Source of the DNA: Thermotoga sp. KOL6
GTDB lineage: Bacteria; Thermotogota; Thermotogae; Thermotogales; Thermotogaceae
DNA: 64,000 nt
Direction: 5' to 3'
Assembly: GCF_002866025.1 (NCBI RefSeq)
Contig: NZ_LNDE01000001.1
Location: 434,001 to 498,000, forward strand
Part shown: one piece after another, positions 21,295-30,499 of the stretch
Layout of the letters: every line of letters starts with the position of its first letter
Numbering within the stretch: the first letter of the stretch is position 1
Notes under the pieces: generated by a model
What the model was told of the DNA's origin: nothing
Database searches by the model: none
The model's input: only the letters and a program-made list of their open reading frames with translations
Made by a program: the position numbers and the translations under genes

Positions 21295-22923
21295 ATGTTA
21301 CCAATTGAAAAAATTGCGGAAGAATTGGGAATAGAAAAGGATTATCTATTCCCATATGGTCGTTATATTACAAAAATAGACCACAGACTATTGAAAAACC
21401 TCAAAGATAAAGATTGTGGAAAGCTTGTTCTCGTCACCGCAATCACTCCCACACCAGCAGGTGAGGGCAAAACAACCACAAGCATTGGACTCTCAATGGC
21501 GCTCAATCTTTTGGGAAAAAAATCGGTGGTCACTCTTCGTGAGCCCTCACTTGGACCCACTCTTGGATTGAAGGGCGGAGCCACTGGAGGAGGAAAATCA
21601 AGAGTTCTTCCTGCAAATGAGATAAATCTTCACTTCACTGGTGATATACATGCCGTAGCTTCTGCTCACAACTTACTTTCTGCTATCATAGATTCTCATA
21701 TAAAACACGGGAATGAACTCGGTATAGATTTGACGAAGATCTTTTGGAAGAGAACAATGGATATGAACGATCGTTCATTGAGAAAGATCGTAGTTGGACT
21801 AGGAGGATCTCCGAACGGTTTCCCCAGAGAGGATGGATTTATAATAACCGCCGCATCGGAGATCATGGCGATTTTGAGTTTGGCAAAAGATTTGAAAGAT
21901 TTGAAAGAAAGGATCGGGAGGATAGTTGTAGCTCTTAACTCGAAAGGAGAATTGATAAAAGCATCTGATCTTAATATCCAAGGAGCAATGACTGTTCTCT
22001 TAAAAGATGCGTTGAATCCAAACCTTGTTCAAACATCTGAAGGAACACCTGCCTTTGTTCATGGGGGTCCATTCGCCAATATCGCCCACGGAACAAATTC
22101 TCTTATCTCGACGGAGTTGGCTTTAAGACTCGGTGAGTACACTGTGACAGAATCTGGCTTTGGAGCTGATCTGGGAGCTGAAAAGTTCATAGATTTCGTT
22201 TCACGTGTAGGAGATTTGTATCCGAACGTAGTGGTGATTGTTGCGACGATCCGTGCTCTAAAATACCATGGAGGAGTCGATTTGAAAAATGTTCAAGAAA
22301 AAAATATAGAGGCTTTAGAACGGGGTTTTGAAAACTTAAAAGTACATGTAGAAAATCTGAAGAAGTTCAATCTGCCAGTTGTCGTGGCTTTGAACAAATT
22401 TGAAACTGATACCAACAAAGAGATCTCTTTTGTTGCGGAAAAATGTGAAAAACTTGGTGTCAAGGTGGCAATCAGTGAGGTTTTCGAAAAGGGCGGAGAA
22501 GGTGGGCTAGATCTTGCAAAGTTAGTTGTGGAGTCGGTGACAAATAGGAAACCCAGTTTTCTATATGATTGGGAAGATCCTCTTGAGAAAAAGATAGAAG
22601 TACTTGCAAAAGAAATCTACAGAGCAGGTGCGGTCGAATACACAGATGAAGCACGAAAGGCATTGAGATTCATCAAAAAACACGGTTTTGAAGGGTTGCC
22701 TATTATAGTCGCCAAAACTCCAAAGTCTATTTCTCACGATCCGAAACTCAGAGGAGCCCCCAAAGATTACACCTTCGTTGTGAGAGACGCTTACGTTTCT
22801 GCTGGAGCGGGTTTCATTGTAATCCTTTCAGGAGACGTGAACTTGATGCCTGGCCTTCCAAAAAATCCCAACGCTTTGAGCATGGATGTAGACGAAGATG
22901 GAAACATTCTAAACGTTCTGTGA
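21295..22923 (+). CDS. fhs: Formate-tetrahydrofolate ligase
   Basis: Formate + ATP + THF to 10-formyl-THF. 542 residues, near the family's 550-560. The P-loop [14 protein letters not shown] (about residue 52), [39 protein letters not shown] and the C-terminal [10 protein letters not shown] and [22 protein letters not shown] segments are all diagnostic. ATG 21295 follows GAGGGTGAAAAC; a GTG at 21280 overlaps the nusB stop. Directly upstream of folD, so the one-carbon genes are adjacent. Confidence 0.97.
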   Translation: MLPIEKIAEELGIEKDYLFPYGRYITKIDHRLLKNLKDKDCGKLVLVTAITPTPAGEGKTTTSIGLSMALNLLGKKSVVTLREPSLGPTLGLKGGATGGGKSRVLPANEINLHFTGDIHAVASAHNLLSAIIDSHIKHGNELGIDLTKIFWKRTMDMNDRSLRKIVVGLGGSPNGFPREDGFIITAASEIMAILSLAKDLKDLKERIGRIVVALNSKGELIKASDLNIQGAMTVLLKDALNPNLVQTSEGTPAFVHGGPFANIAHGTNSLISTELALRLGEYTVTESGFGADLGAEKFIDFVSRVGDLYPNVVVIVATIRALKYHGGVDLKNVQEKNIEALERGFENLKVHVENLKKFNLPVVVALNKFETDTNKEISFVAEKCEKLGVKVAISEVFEKGGEGGLDLAKLVVESVTNRKPSFLYDWEDPLEKKIEVLAKEIYRAGAVEYTDEARKALRFIKKHGFEGLPIIVAKTPKSISHDPKLRGAPKDYTFVVRDAYVSAGAGFIVILSGDVNLMPGLPKNPNALSMDVDEDGNILNVL

Positions 22924-22937
22924 GGGAGGAAAAAGGT

Positions 22938-23753
22938 GTGTGGATAGACTGTAAACCCCTGGCGAAGGCGATCGAAAAGAACATAAAAGAAAGAATAAAC
23001 TCTTTAAACATCACACCGAAACTCGTCAGTGTGGTGAGTAAGGATGATCCATCTATAATGTCTTATCTAAAGTCCCAAGGGAAAAAAGCAGAAAAGTTGG
23101 GAATAAGTTTCGAGGTAATAAAAGTTCCTCCGAAAAGTCTTCTTTCCTCATTGAATGAACTTGCTAAAGATAAGAGTGTAAGTGGAATTTTCATTGCAAG
23201 ACCTCTACCGGAAGAGTTAGAAGAAAAAGATGTTTTCGCCGCTGTACCTGTTGAAAAAGATGTTGAAGGGGTTAACCCTGCAAACCTTGGATCACTGATT
23301 TACGGCGAGGAACTTTTTCCACCTTGTACCGCTGAAGCGGTTGTGAAAATACTTGAAAACGTCACTGAACTTCCAGGTAAGAGAATTACAATAGTAGGAA
23401 GAAGTGTGACAGTTGGAAAACCCCTTTCGATAATGCTTCTCAAAAGAGGAAGGGATGCTACCGTCACGGTATGTCATTCAAAGACACAAAATCTAGTAAA
23501 GCTTACTAAGGAAAGCGATATAGTCGTCGTGGCAGTTGGAAAAGCACACTTTTTGAAGAAAGAGATGGTGAAAGAAGGAGCAGTGGTGATAGATGTTGGC
23601 ATAAACTATGTGAATGGAAAATGGTGTGGAGATGTTGATCCCTCTGTGGAAAGGGTGGGGTATGTAACACCAGTCCCGGGTGGCGTGGGACAGATCACGA
23701 CCATCTTACTGTTCGATCATGTCGTGAGAGCGGCAGAGAGGCAGACAGGATGA
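22938..23753 (+). CDS. folD: FolD-family methylene-THF dehydrogenase (cyclohydrolase site altered)
   Basis: 271 residues with both FolD domains. VEKDVEGVNPANLG, PCTAEAVVKIL, the Rossmann loop VGRSVTVGKP, GDVDPSV and TPVPGGVGQIT are standard. In the active site the conserved Tyr is present (Tyr43), but the catalytic Lys four residues on (K54 in E. coli) is Gln47, and the Gln of the usual VQLPLP motif (Q98 in E. coli) is Ala87 (reads IARPLP). Dehydrogenase may be kept while cyclohydrolase is impaired or differently catalysed. GTG 22938 follows GGGAGGA; the upstream in-frame GTG at 22920 is at the fhs stop. Confidence 0.93.
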   Translation: MWIDCKPLAKAIEKNIKERINSLNITPKLVSVVSKDDPSIMSYLKSQGKKAEKLGISFEVIKVPPKSLLSSLNELAKDKSVSGIFIARPLPEELEEKDVFAAVPVEKDVEGVNPANLGSLIYGEELFPPCTAEAVVKILENVTELPGKRITIVGRSVTVGKPLSIMLLKRGRDATVTVCHSKTQNLVKLTKESDIVVVAVGKAHFLKKEMVKEGAVVIDVGINYVNGKWCGDVDPSVERVGYVTPVPGGVGQITTILLFDHVVRAAERQTG

Positions 23754-24931
23754 ACGGGTACACTTACTCCGTTACGGAAATAAGTGAGTATATAAAAAAA
23801 CTTATAGAAGGGGATCCGTACCTCACCAACGTGAGTGTTTATGGTGAAATTTCTAATGTGCGCCCTAGAAAGGGCCATATTTTTTTCTCACTGGTCGATC
23901 AAAATGCCAAATTGGACTGTGTCCTGTTCGGCGGAGACAATATGGGGATCCATCTTCAAGAGGGAAGGATAGCAATCGTTGAAGGAAGCATGAGTGTTTA
24001 CATCCCTCATGGGACGTATCGATTCATCTGTTCGAGTATCAGGTATCTCAATCATATGGGACTTTACCAGATAAAATTTGAAACAACTTTGAAAAAACTT
24101 GTCGAAGAGGGTTTGCTTTCTCGTACTAAGAAGGCCCTTCCCAGATTTCCAAAAAGAATAGGTGTCATTACATCGAGAGACTCTGCAGCTTTCCAAGACG
24201 TGGTAAGGACAGCAAAAGAGAGAAAAGCCCCTGTTGAGATCTACCTTTTTCACACCTCGGTTCAAGGAGAGTCAGCCAAGGAGGAATTGATAAAGGTGTT
24301 GAGGAAAGTAAACGAATACGATTTGGATCTTGTTTTGATAGTCAGGGGTGGTGGTTCGAAGGAAGATCTTTGGGTGTTCAACGAAGAAGAAGTGGTAAGA
24401 GAAATATTGAAAGTAAAGCATCCTGTTGTGACGGGTATTGGACATGAAGTAGACCACGTCATAGCCGATTTGGTGGCAGACGTTTCGATGCATACTCCCA
24501 CAGGTGCCGCCGAATTCGTTCTTCCCGATTTCAGCAGGATTCACGAAGATCTAGAGAAGCTCTTTGAAAGAGCAAAAAACGCTCTTCTTGAAAATATCGA
24601 TCGGACTGAGGAAAAACTCAACATGTTTTACCGCTATCTTCTTTCGATAGGAAGAAAGAAGAGCGAAATAAACAAATTGCTGTCGGAAAAAGTCAAAGAA
24701 TTGACTGCAAGGCTCAGAAAATCTCTTTTGAATTTCTTCAAACGAAACCAGGAAAAATTAGATCATCTCTCCAGAATGCTTGAAAATTTGAATCCTTTGA
24801 AACCTCTCGAAAAGGGGTTCGTTTTGGTTAGAAAGAACGGCGAAATTGTGAAAGAAGCTTCTAAGTTACAATCTGGAGAAATCGTAGAATTCGTCTTCAA
24901 AGACGGTCAGAAAAAAGCGAGGGTGATATGA
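23750..24931 (+). CDS. xseA: Exodeoxyribonuclease VII large subunit
   Basis: 393 residues. N-terminal OB-fold (VSVYGEISNVRPRKGHIFFSLVD) that binds ssDNA, then the catalytic domain with PRFPKRIGVITSRDSAAFQDV, the VIVRGGGSKEDLWVFN segment and the GIGHEVDHVIADLVAD motif holding catalytic residues, then a coiled-coil region rich in Lys/Glu that recruits XseB. Overlaps folD by 4 bases (ATGA). Degrades single-stranded DNA to oligonucleotides. Confidence 0.97.
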   Translation: MNGYTYSVTEISEYIKKLIEGDPYLTNVSVYGEISNVRPRKGHIFFSLVDQNAKLDCVLFGGDNMGIHLQEGRIAIVEGSMSVYIPHGTYRFICSSIRYLNHMGLYQIKFETTLKKLVEEGLLSRTKKALPRFPKRIGVITSRDSAAFQDVVRTAKERKAPVEIYLFHTSVQGESAKEELIKVLRKVNEYDLDLVLIVRGGGSKEDLWVFNEEEVVREILKVKHPVVTGIGHEVDHVIADLVADVSMHTPTGAAEFVLPDFSRIHEDLEKLFERAKNALLENIDRTEEKLNMFYRYLLSIGRKKSEINKLLSEKVKELTARLRKSLLNFFKRNQEKLDHLSRMLENLNPLKPLEKGFVLVRKNGEIVKEASKLQSGEIVEFVFKDGQKKARVI

Positions 24932-24932
24932 A

Positions 24933-25157
24933 GTGGAATTCGAAAAAATGATGAAAGAACTAGAAGAGATAGTGAATAGATTGGAAAATGAAGATTTACC
25001 TCTAGAGGAATCAGTTCGTCTCTTTGAAAAAGGAATGAGACTTTACAAAAAATGTAAAGAGGTTCTTCAAAAAGAGCGCTTGAAGATAGTGGACGTTTTA
25101 AAAGAATTGGAAGGTGATGAGGATGCTGTTGGACGAAATCAGGAAGATGACTTATGA
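24933..25157 (+). CDS. xseB: Exodeoxyribonuclease VII small subunit
   Basis: 74 residues; FEKMMKELEEIVNRLEN, LPLEESVRLFEKGMRLYKKC is the XseB signature. GTG 24933 follows GGGTGATATGA one base after the xseA stop. The last 35 bases overlap dxs in another frame. Confidence 0.94.
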   Translation: MEFEKMMKELEEIVNRLENEDLPLEESVRLFEKGMRLYKKCKEVLQKERLKIVDVLKELEGDEDAVGRNQEDDL

Positions 25158-26949
25158 AGAGTTGAGCGAGCTCGCCGAAAAAATACGAAAGAAAATCGTG
25201 GACGTCGTGATGAAAAATGGAGGTCATCTTGCTTCAAATCTGGGAACGGTGGAACTGACTCTAGCTCTGTATCGCGTTTTCGATCCCCGAGAAGATGCCA
25301 TCATCTGGGATACAGGACATCAAGCCTACACCCACAAAATTCTCACGGGACGCGATGAGATGTTTCACACAATAAGAACATTCGGTGGTCTCAGTGGTTT
25401 CGTCACAAGAAGAGAGTCTCCTCTAGATTGGTTCGGAACCGGTCACGCAGGAACCTCCATAGCGGCTGCACTGGGCTTTGAAAAGGCGTTCGAGTTTCTC
25501 AAAGAAAAAAAGCAAGCGGTTGTCATCATAGGAGACGGTGCTCTAACATCCGGGATGGCACTTGAAGCACTGAATCAGATGAAAAATCTGGGTTCTAAGT
25601 TGAGAATCATTCTCAATGACAATGGAATGTCCATATCGGAGAATGTAGGAGGACTCGCATATCACCTTTCGAAATTGAGGACGAGCCCGGTTTACCTAAA
25701 GGGAAAAAAGGCTTTGAAAAGAATTCTCGAGAAAACAGAGATAGGTTTCAGTGTAGAAGAAGAAATGAAGTATCTCAGAGATAGTTTGAAAGGTGTCATA
25801 CAAGGGAATAATTTCTTCGAAGCCATCGGTTTGAAATATTTCGGTCCGTTCAATGGTCACAACATAGAAATCCTTGAGAAAATCTTGAAAAGAATAAAAG
25901 ATTACGATTATCCAGTGGTTGTTCATGTGGTGACAAGGAAGGGAAAAGGTTTTCCAACAGCAGAAGAAGATCCTACAAGGTATCACAGTGCTTCTCCTGT
26001 TGGCAAGCCAGAACGTCTTTCCTATAGCTCACTTCTTGGACACACTGTTTCAAAGATCGCAGAAAGAGATAAAAGGATAGTAGCTATTACTGCTGCTATG
26101 GCTGATGGCACGGGACTTTCTGTATTCCAGAAAAGACATCCTGATCGCTTCTTTGACCTTGGAATAACTGAACAAACGTGTGTCACCTTCGGAGCTGCTC
26201 TTGGTCTTCAGGGAATGAAACCCGTTGTTGCTATTTATTCCACATTTCTTCAGAGAGCGTACGATCAACTCATTCACGATGTAGCCCTTCAGAATGCACC
26301 TATTCTCCTTGCAATAGACCGCTCTGGAGTAGTAGGAGAGGATGGTCCCACACATCATGGTCTTTTCGACATAAACTATCTTTTACCCATACCAAACGTG
26401 AAAATCATCTCCCCTTCATCTCCGCAGGAGTTTGTGAATGCAATCTACACGGTGCTGAAAAATCTTAATGGGCCAACTGCTGTGAGATATCCCAAAGAAT
26501 CCTTCCATGGAAATCTCGAGGAATTGCTTTCTAACATGAAAGAAATAGACCTCGGGTGGAAAGTAATCAAGAAAGGAAAGGACGCCGCTGTGATAGCCAC
26601 TGGTACCATTTTGGACGAAATCGTGAAGATTCCTTTGAATGTGACAGTTGTCAACGCTTTGACAATAAAACCTTTGGATATACGCGTGTTGAAAGAAATC
26701 GCTCAAAATCATGAACTCATATTCACAGTTGAAGAGGCAATGAAAATAGGAGGATTTGGTTCCTACGTGGCTCAGAGACTTCAGGAAATGGGATGGAAAG
26801 GAACCGTGGTAAACATCGGTGTGGATGACCATTTTGTACCTCATGGAAGCAGAAAAGAAGTTTTAGAGATGCTGGGGCTCAACGCAGAAGAACTTATGAA
26901 AACTATGCTAACATATATTAAGGTCAAGAGTAGGGAGGGGAAACTATGA
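25123..26949 (+). CDS. dxs: 1-deoxy-D-xylulose-5-phosphate synthase
   Basis: Pyruvate + glyceraldehyde-3-phosphate to DXP, first step of the MEP isoprenoid pathway (ispH is at 56.4 kb). 608 residues. GGHLASNLGTVELTLAL, WDTGHQAYTHKILTGR, the TPP motif GDGALTSGMALEALN with NDN, the GKGFPTAEEDPTRYH segment and DLGITEQTCVTFGAALG with the catalytic Glu are all present. ATG 25123 chosen for AAGGTGAT at 25111-25118; ATG 25117 is possible. Translation starts inside xseB. Confidence 0.96.
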   Translation: MLLDEIRKMTYEELSELAEKIRKKIVDVVMKNGGHLASNLGTVELTLALYRVFDPREDAIIWDTGHQAYTHKILTGRDEMFHTIRTFGGLSGFVTRRESPLDWFGTGHAGTSIAAALGFEKAFEFLKEKKQAVVIIGDGALTSGMALEALNQMKNLGSKLRIILNDNGMSISENVGGLAYHLSKLRTSPVYLKGKKALKRILEKTEIGFSVEEEMKYLRDSLKGVIQGNNFFEAIGLKYFGPFNGHNIEILEKILKRIKDYDYPVVVHVVTRKGKGFPTAEEDPTRYHSASPVGKPERLSYSSLLGHTVSKIAERDKRIVAITAAMADGTGLSVFQKRHPDRFFDLGITEQTCVTFGAALGLQGMKPVVAIYSTFLQRAYDQLIHDVALQNAPILLAIDRSGVVGEDGPTHHGLFDINYLLPIPNVKIISPSSPQEFVNAIYTVLKNLNGPTAVRYPKESFHGNLEELLSNMKEIDLGWKVIKKGKDAAVIATGTILDEIVKIPLNVTVVNALTIKPLDIRVLKEIAQNHELIFTVEEAMKIGGFGSYVAQRLQEMGWKGTVVNIGVDDHFVPHGSRKEVLEMLGLNAEELMKTMLTYIKVKSREGKL

Positions 26950-27275
26950 AAATCATGCTCCAGAACGGAGAACTTGAAATAACGGTTGAAGCATTGAAAA
27001 AGATCGTGTATTTGGCTACTGCAGAAAGTTATGGAACAGTTGGTTTGGGGGATTCTCGATCTTTCTTTGAGAAGATCTTCGGTGGGGACAGAGGTATCAA
27101 GATTGAAGAACTCGAGGATTCTTCCTTGAACGTGGATGTTTACATCGAAGTCGAATATGGTGTGAACATCAGGGAGGTTGCCAAAAACATAGCAGACAAC
27201 GTGGCTCACAAGTTGAAGACTTTAGCTGGGTGCGAGAAATTGAACATAACTGTTCATGTGGTAGGAATCAAGTGA
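26946..27275 (+). CDS. Asp23/Gls24 family protein (YloU-like)
   Basis: 109 residues with the Asp23 fold: ITVEALKKIVYLATAESYGTVGLG, then VDVYIEVEYGVNIREVAKNI and a TVHVVGIK end. It lacks the acidic tail of the other copy at 20474. Overlaps dxs by 4 bases (ATGA) and sits 16 bases before the fakA-like gene, the yloU-yloV order of Bacillus. Probably tied to fatty-acid kinase function (inference). Confidence 0.8.
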   Translation: MKIMLQNGELEITVEALKKIVYLATAESYGTVGLGDSRSFFEKIFGGDRGIKIEELEDSSLNVDVYIEVEYGVNIREVAKNIADNVAHKLKTLAGCEKLNITVHVVGIK

Positions 27276-27291
27276 AACGGAGGTAGAGAAC

Positions 27292-28878
27292 TTGAAAAAG
27301 ATCACAGGAAGATTCTTAAAAACGATTATCAAAAAAGCGACGGAGAATCTCCTAAAACATAAAGATGAAATCAATGCTTTGAATGTGTTTCCGGTTCCCG
27401 ACGGGGACACGGGTTCCAACATGTCCTCTACCATGTTGGAAGCGTGTAAATATATTGACAACACTGATTCCGAAAATCTCACAGAAGTGTGGAGGGCCAT
27501 CAAAGAAGGAGCCTTGATGGGAGCTCGGGGGAATTCAGGAGTCATTCTTTCGCAGATATTGAGAGGAATGGCAGATGCGTCTCCGGAAGATTTTATCACC
27601 CCACGGGATGTCGTAAGAATGATATCCAACGCCCGAAAAATTGCTTACAGTGCCGTTATGAGACCTGTGGAAGGTACGATGTTGACAGTCATAAGAGAAC
27701 TCGATGAAAAGCTAAAGAACAAATCTTTTGAAACCTTTGAGGAGTTGTTCGATTGGATCGTTGAAACGGTGAAAGATACTGTGAGTAAAACTCCTCGCAT
27801 GCTTCCGAAACTCAAAGAAGCGGGGGTTGTGGATGCAGGTGCGAAGGGACTTTATTACATCTTCGAAGGAATGAGAGACGCTATAAAAGGCGATATTGAA
27901 GTGAACCTGGAGCAAGTGGAACAAGCGTCCGTCGAAGAACTTCAAAAAATGGCTCTCGAAGAGATTACAAATCAATACTGTACAGAAGTAGCAGTCAGGA
28001 GAAACCGGGTGTTTGAAAAATCTGAATTGGAACATTTTCTAAATGAGATAGGTGATTCAGTTGTTCTTGTCGAACAGGATGACCTTTTTAGGCTTCACGT
28101 TCACACGAACCATCCCGGTCAAGTCTTAGAAAAGGTCTTGGAGTTCGGTGAAATAGTGAAAGTGAAGATAGATAACATGAAACTTCAACATGAACACATT
28201 ATCTCGGCCCAAATCGAAAAAGAAGTTGGAGTCGTAGCGGTTTCTCCGGGGAGAGGCATTTCAGAGATTTTGAAGGGTTTGGGGGTAGACGTCGTTGTGC
28301 CAGGTGGACAAACCATGAACCCTAGTTTCGCTGACTTGAAAACTGCAGTTGAACAAACGCACGCCAAAGTTGTTTTTCTGTTTCCAAACAATGCAAATGT
28401 TCTTCTCACGGCAAAACAAGTGGCAGAAACTATCGATGATCGAGAGGTAATCGTCATTCCAACCTCTTACGTTCAAGAATGCGTAGCTGCGATGATAGAG
28501 TACGATCCAGATGAAGAACCCTCCGATCTTGTGAAGAGATTCGAGGAAGCTATAAATCAATGTGTTCCTATTTCCATAACTAAAGCTGTAAGAGATTCTA
28601 AATACGGAAGAAAACGTATAAAGAAAGGAGAATACCTCGTCTTTGTGAAAAAAGAACTCGCAGCTCATGGATTCGATCTCACTAAGGCTCTAAAAGCTGT
28701 TCTGGAAAAAGAAAACGCAAGAGAAAAAGAAATTCTCACAGTCTTTCTCGGAGACAATTACAGAAAGTCTGAACTCGAGTCGATACAGAAGCTTATTGGT
28801 GAAGAGTTTCCAAACTTAGATCTCGAAATCCACGAAGGAGAGCAACCACATTATCCGTTTTTGATACTTCTACAATGA
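27292..28878 (+). CDS. fakA: Fatty acid kinase-like ATPase (DAK2/YloV, FakA type)
   Basis: 528 residues. The N-terminal DhaL-like (DAK2) kinase domain shows NVFPVPDGDTGSNMSSTM with the Mg-binding aspartates, GALMGARGNSGVILSQILRG and RPVEGTMLTVIR; the C-terminal half is the DegV/EDD-related domain of YloV proteins (GRGISEILKGLG, PSFADLKTAV). In Firmicutes FakA phosphorylates fatty acids bound to FakB; no FakB/DegV gene is in this window. Start TTG 27292 with CGGAGGTAG upstream. Confidence 0.88.
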   Translation: MKKITGRFLKTIIKKATENLLKHKDEINALNVFPVPDGDTGSNMSSTMLEACKYIDNTDSENLTEVWRAIKEGALMGARGNSGVILSQILRGMADASPEDFITPRDVVRMISNARKIAYSAVMRPVEGTMLTVIRELDEKLKNKSFETFEELFDWIVETVKDTVSKTPRMLPKLKEAGVVDAGAKGLYYIFEGMRDAIKGDIEVNLEQVEQASVEELQKMALEEITNQYCTEVAVRRNRVFEKSELEHFLNEIGDSVVLVEQDDLFRLHVHTNHPGQVLEKVLEFGEIVKVKIDNMKLQHEHIISAQIEKEVGVVAVSPGRGISEILKGLGVDVVVPGGQTMNPSFADLKTAVEQTHAKVVFLFPNNANVLLTAKQVAETIDDREVIVIPTSYVQECVAAMIEYDPDEEPSDLVKRFEEAINQCVPISITKAVRDSKYGRKRIKKGEYLVFVKKELAAHGFDLTKALKAVLEKENAREKEILTVFLGDNYRKSELESIQKLIGEEFPNLDLEIHEGEQPHYPFLILLQ

Positions 28879-28891
28879 GAGGTGACAAGGT

Positions 28892-30499
28892 ATAAAAGCG
28901 ATCGTGTATCTTCCTTTGGATCCAGACAAGGCAAAGCAGAATAACCTCCCGATAAAACTCCCTATTTTAGTGGAAGATCTTCCTAGAGTAGTGGAAGAGG
29001 ACCGTATACCCCTCGATGTGATATTGAGGGGATTAGAAGCCCAGTACGAAGTTTCAAAAGATGAATACTACAAGAGTTATTATGTGTTTTTTCTCTACGA
29101 AAAATTCAAACGAGCCCTTCGCGAAGGAAACTTGAATGAAGCCGAAAAAATTTTGGAAAAGGCAAGAAGTGTGGAACACGATTATCGCTATCACTTTTAC
29201 AAAGGGTTACTCCTGAAGCATCGAGGAGATCTGGGAACAGCAGAGGTAGAAATGAAAATTGCCATTTCAATGAACGAGTATTTTGCACCTGCCTATTTTG
29301 AACTTGCGAACATCTTAAGTGAAAAGGATGAGACAGAAGATAGCCTTTTGTTTTATGAAAAAGCTTATGAAGTCAACAAAGAATTTCTTTTACCACTTTT
29401 GAAAAAAGGAGATATTTTGCTGAAAGAAGGGAGATTGGAAGAAGCCATCGAAGAGTACAAGAGAATAATCGAAAAAGATCCCAACTTTGTAGAAGTTTAC
29501 GAGAGATTGGGAGTTATATACAATCAACTACAAAGGTTCAAAGAAGCAGAAAAATTTTTTAGAAAGGCTCTAGAGATAGAAGAAAGAGATCATGTGAAGT
29601 TCAATCTTTCCTACACTCTCATAAAGCTTGGAAAACTTTTTGAAGCGCTTGGAATCCTGAAAGAATTACACAAAAAAAATCCTGACGATCCAATGGTGGC
29701 AAACGAATACGGCCTCCTCCTAAAAACACTTGGGTTGTACGAAGAAGCCCTAGAAGTTTTTGAAGATGCTTACAGCAAACATAAGGATGAAGAAATTTTG
29801 AAATACAACTACGCATCTGTTCTCCTGCATTTCGACAAAGGAACGGCTGTATCAATTCTCTCTGAGATTACCGGAGAGCTGAAAGAAAAGGCTGAACACC
29901 TTATCTCCCTTGTGGAAAGTAACGTAAAAATTCCACATTACGAAGAATTCGATTGGTTGAAAGATTACCTGTTCGAAGGAACGCTCGACGTGGTTGCTCT
30001 AGCAGAAGATTTGAGTTCTTCCAATGAGGAGGTTCAAAACAGGATAGAGAAACTCAGAAAAGGAGATTTTCCCTCTTACGACACAAAAATAGATACTTCT
30101 GAGATGCTGGAAACGATTCTGGGAATAATTTTTGTGTCACCAGATATCTTTAAAATGGAGGAGAACGTTGTAAAATTCGTTTCTGCATTCTTTGGAAGTT
30201 CAACCATGATTGCCGCATCGGTCGCTCTTGTAAGAGTTGTTCAATATCTTCTAGCATTCGGTGACATATTTGTAGAAGATCTCATGAAAGAGCTGGTCTT
30301 TGAAACACAAGATATAAACTGGCAATTCTCATTGAGGCTTTCAAGATTCAGATACACTGACAAATTCGATCTCAACAAATTTTCAGATCTTCTGATAGCA
30401 CTGCTGCAATCACTCGAACAGGGCACACCCGTTGTGGACGATGAAAGACTAAAATATGTGATGGAAAAATTACACAGGAGGAGGGATGTCGATGTTTGA
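28892..30499 (+). CDS. TPR-repeat protein, probable ATA start
   Basis: About 535 residues of mostly tetratricopeptide repeats: at least five A-x-x-x-F-x-K-A-L-x-x-x-P-type units between roughly residues 75 and 290 (for example LEEAIEEYKRIIEKDPNF and FKEAEKFFRKALEIEE), then an unrecognised helical C-terminal region. No signal peptide, so probably a cytoplasmic scaffold. The ribosome site GAGGTGA is at 28878-28884. The nearest codon in frame at proper distance is ATA 28892, giving a start Met-KAIVYLPLDPD; the first regular start, GTG 28904, is 20 bases away. Lies between fakA and apgM. Confidence 0.75.
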   Translation: MKAIVYLPLDPDKAKQNNLPIKLPILVEDLPRVVEEDRIPLDVILRGLEAQYEVSKDEYYKSYYVFFLYEKFKRALREGNLNEAEKILEKARSVEHDYRYHFYKGLLLKHRGDLGTAEVEMKIAISMNEYFAPAYFELANILSEKDETEDSLLFYEKAYEVNKEFLLPLLKKGDILLKEGRLEEAIEEYKRIIEKDPNFVEVYERLGVIYNQLQRFKEAEKFFRKALEIEERDHVKFNLSYTLIKLGKLFEALGILKELHKKNPDDPMVANEYGLLLKTLGLYEEALEVFEDAYSKHKDEEILKYNYASVLLHFDKGTAVSILSEITGELKEKAEHLISLVESNVKIPHYEEFDWLKDYLFEGTLDVVALAEDLSSSNEEVQNRIEKLRKGDFPSYDTKIDTSEMLETILGIIFVSPDIFKMEENVVKFVSAFFGSSTMIAASVALVRVVQYLLAFGDIFVEDLMKELVFETQDINWQFSLRLSRFRYTDKFDLNKFSDLLIALLQSLEQGTPVVDDERLKYVMEKLHRRRDVDV

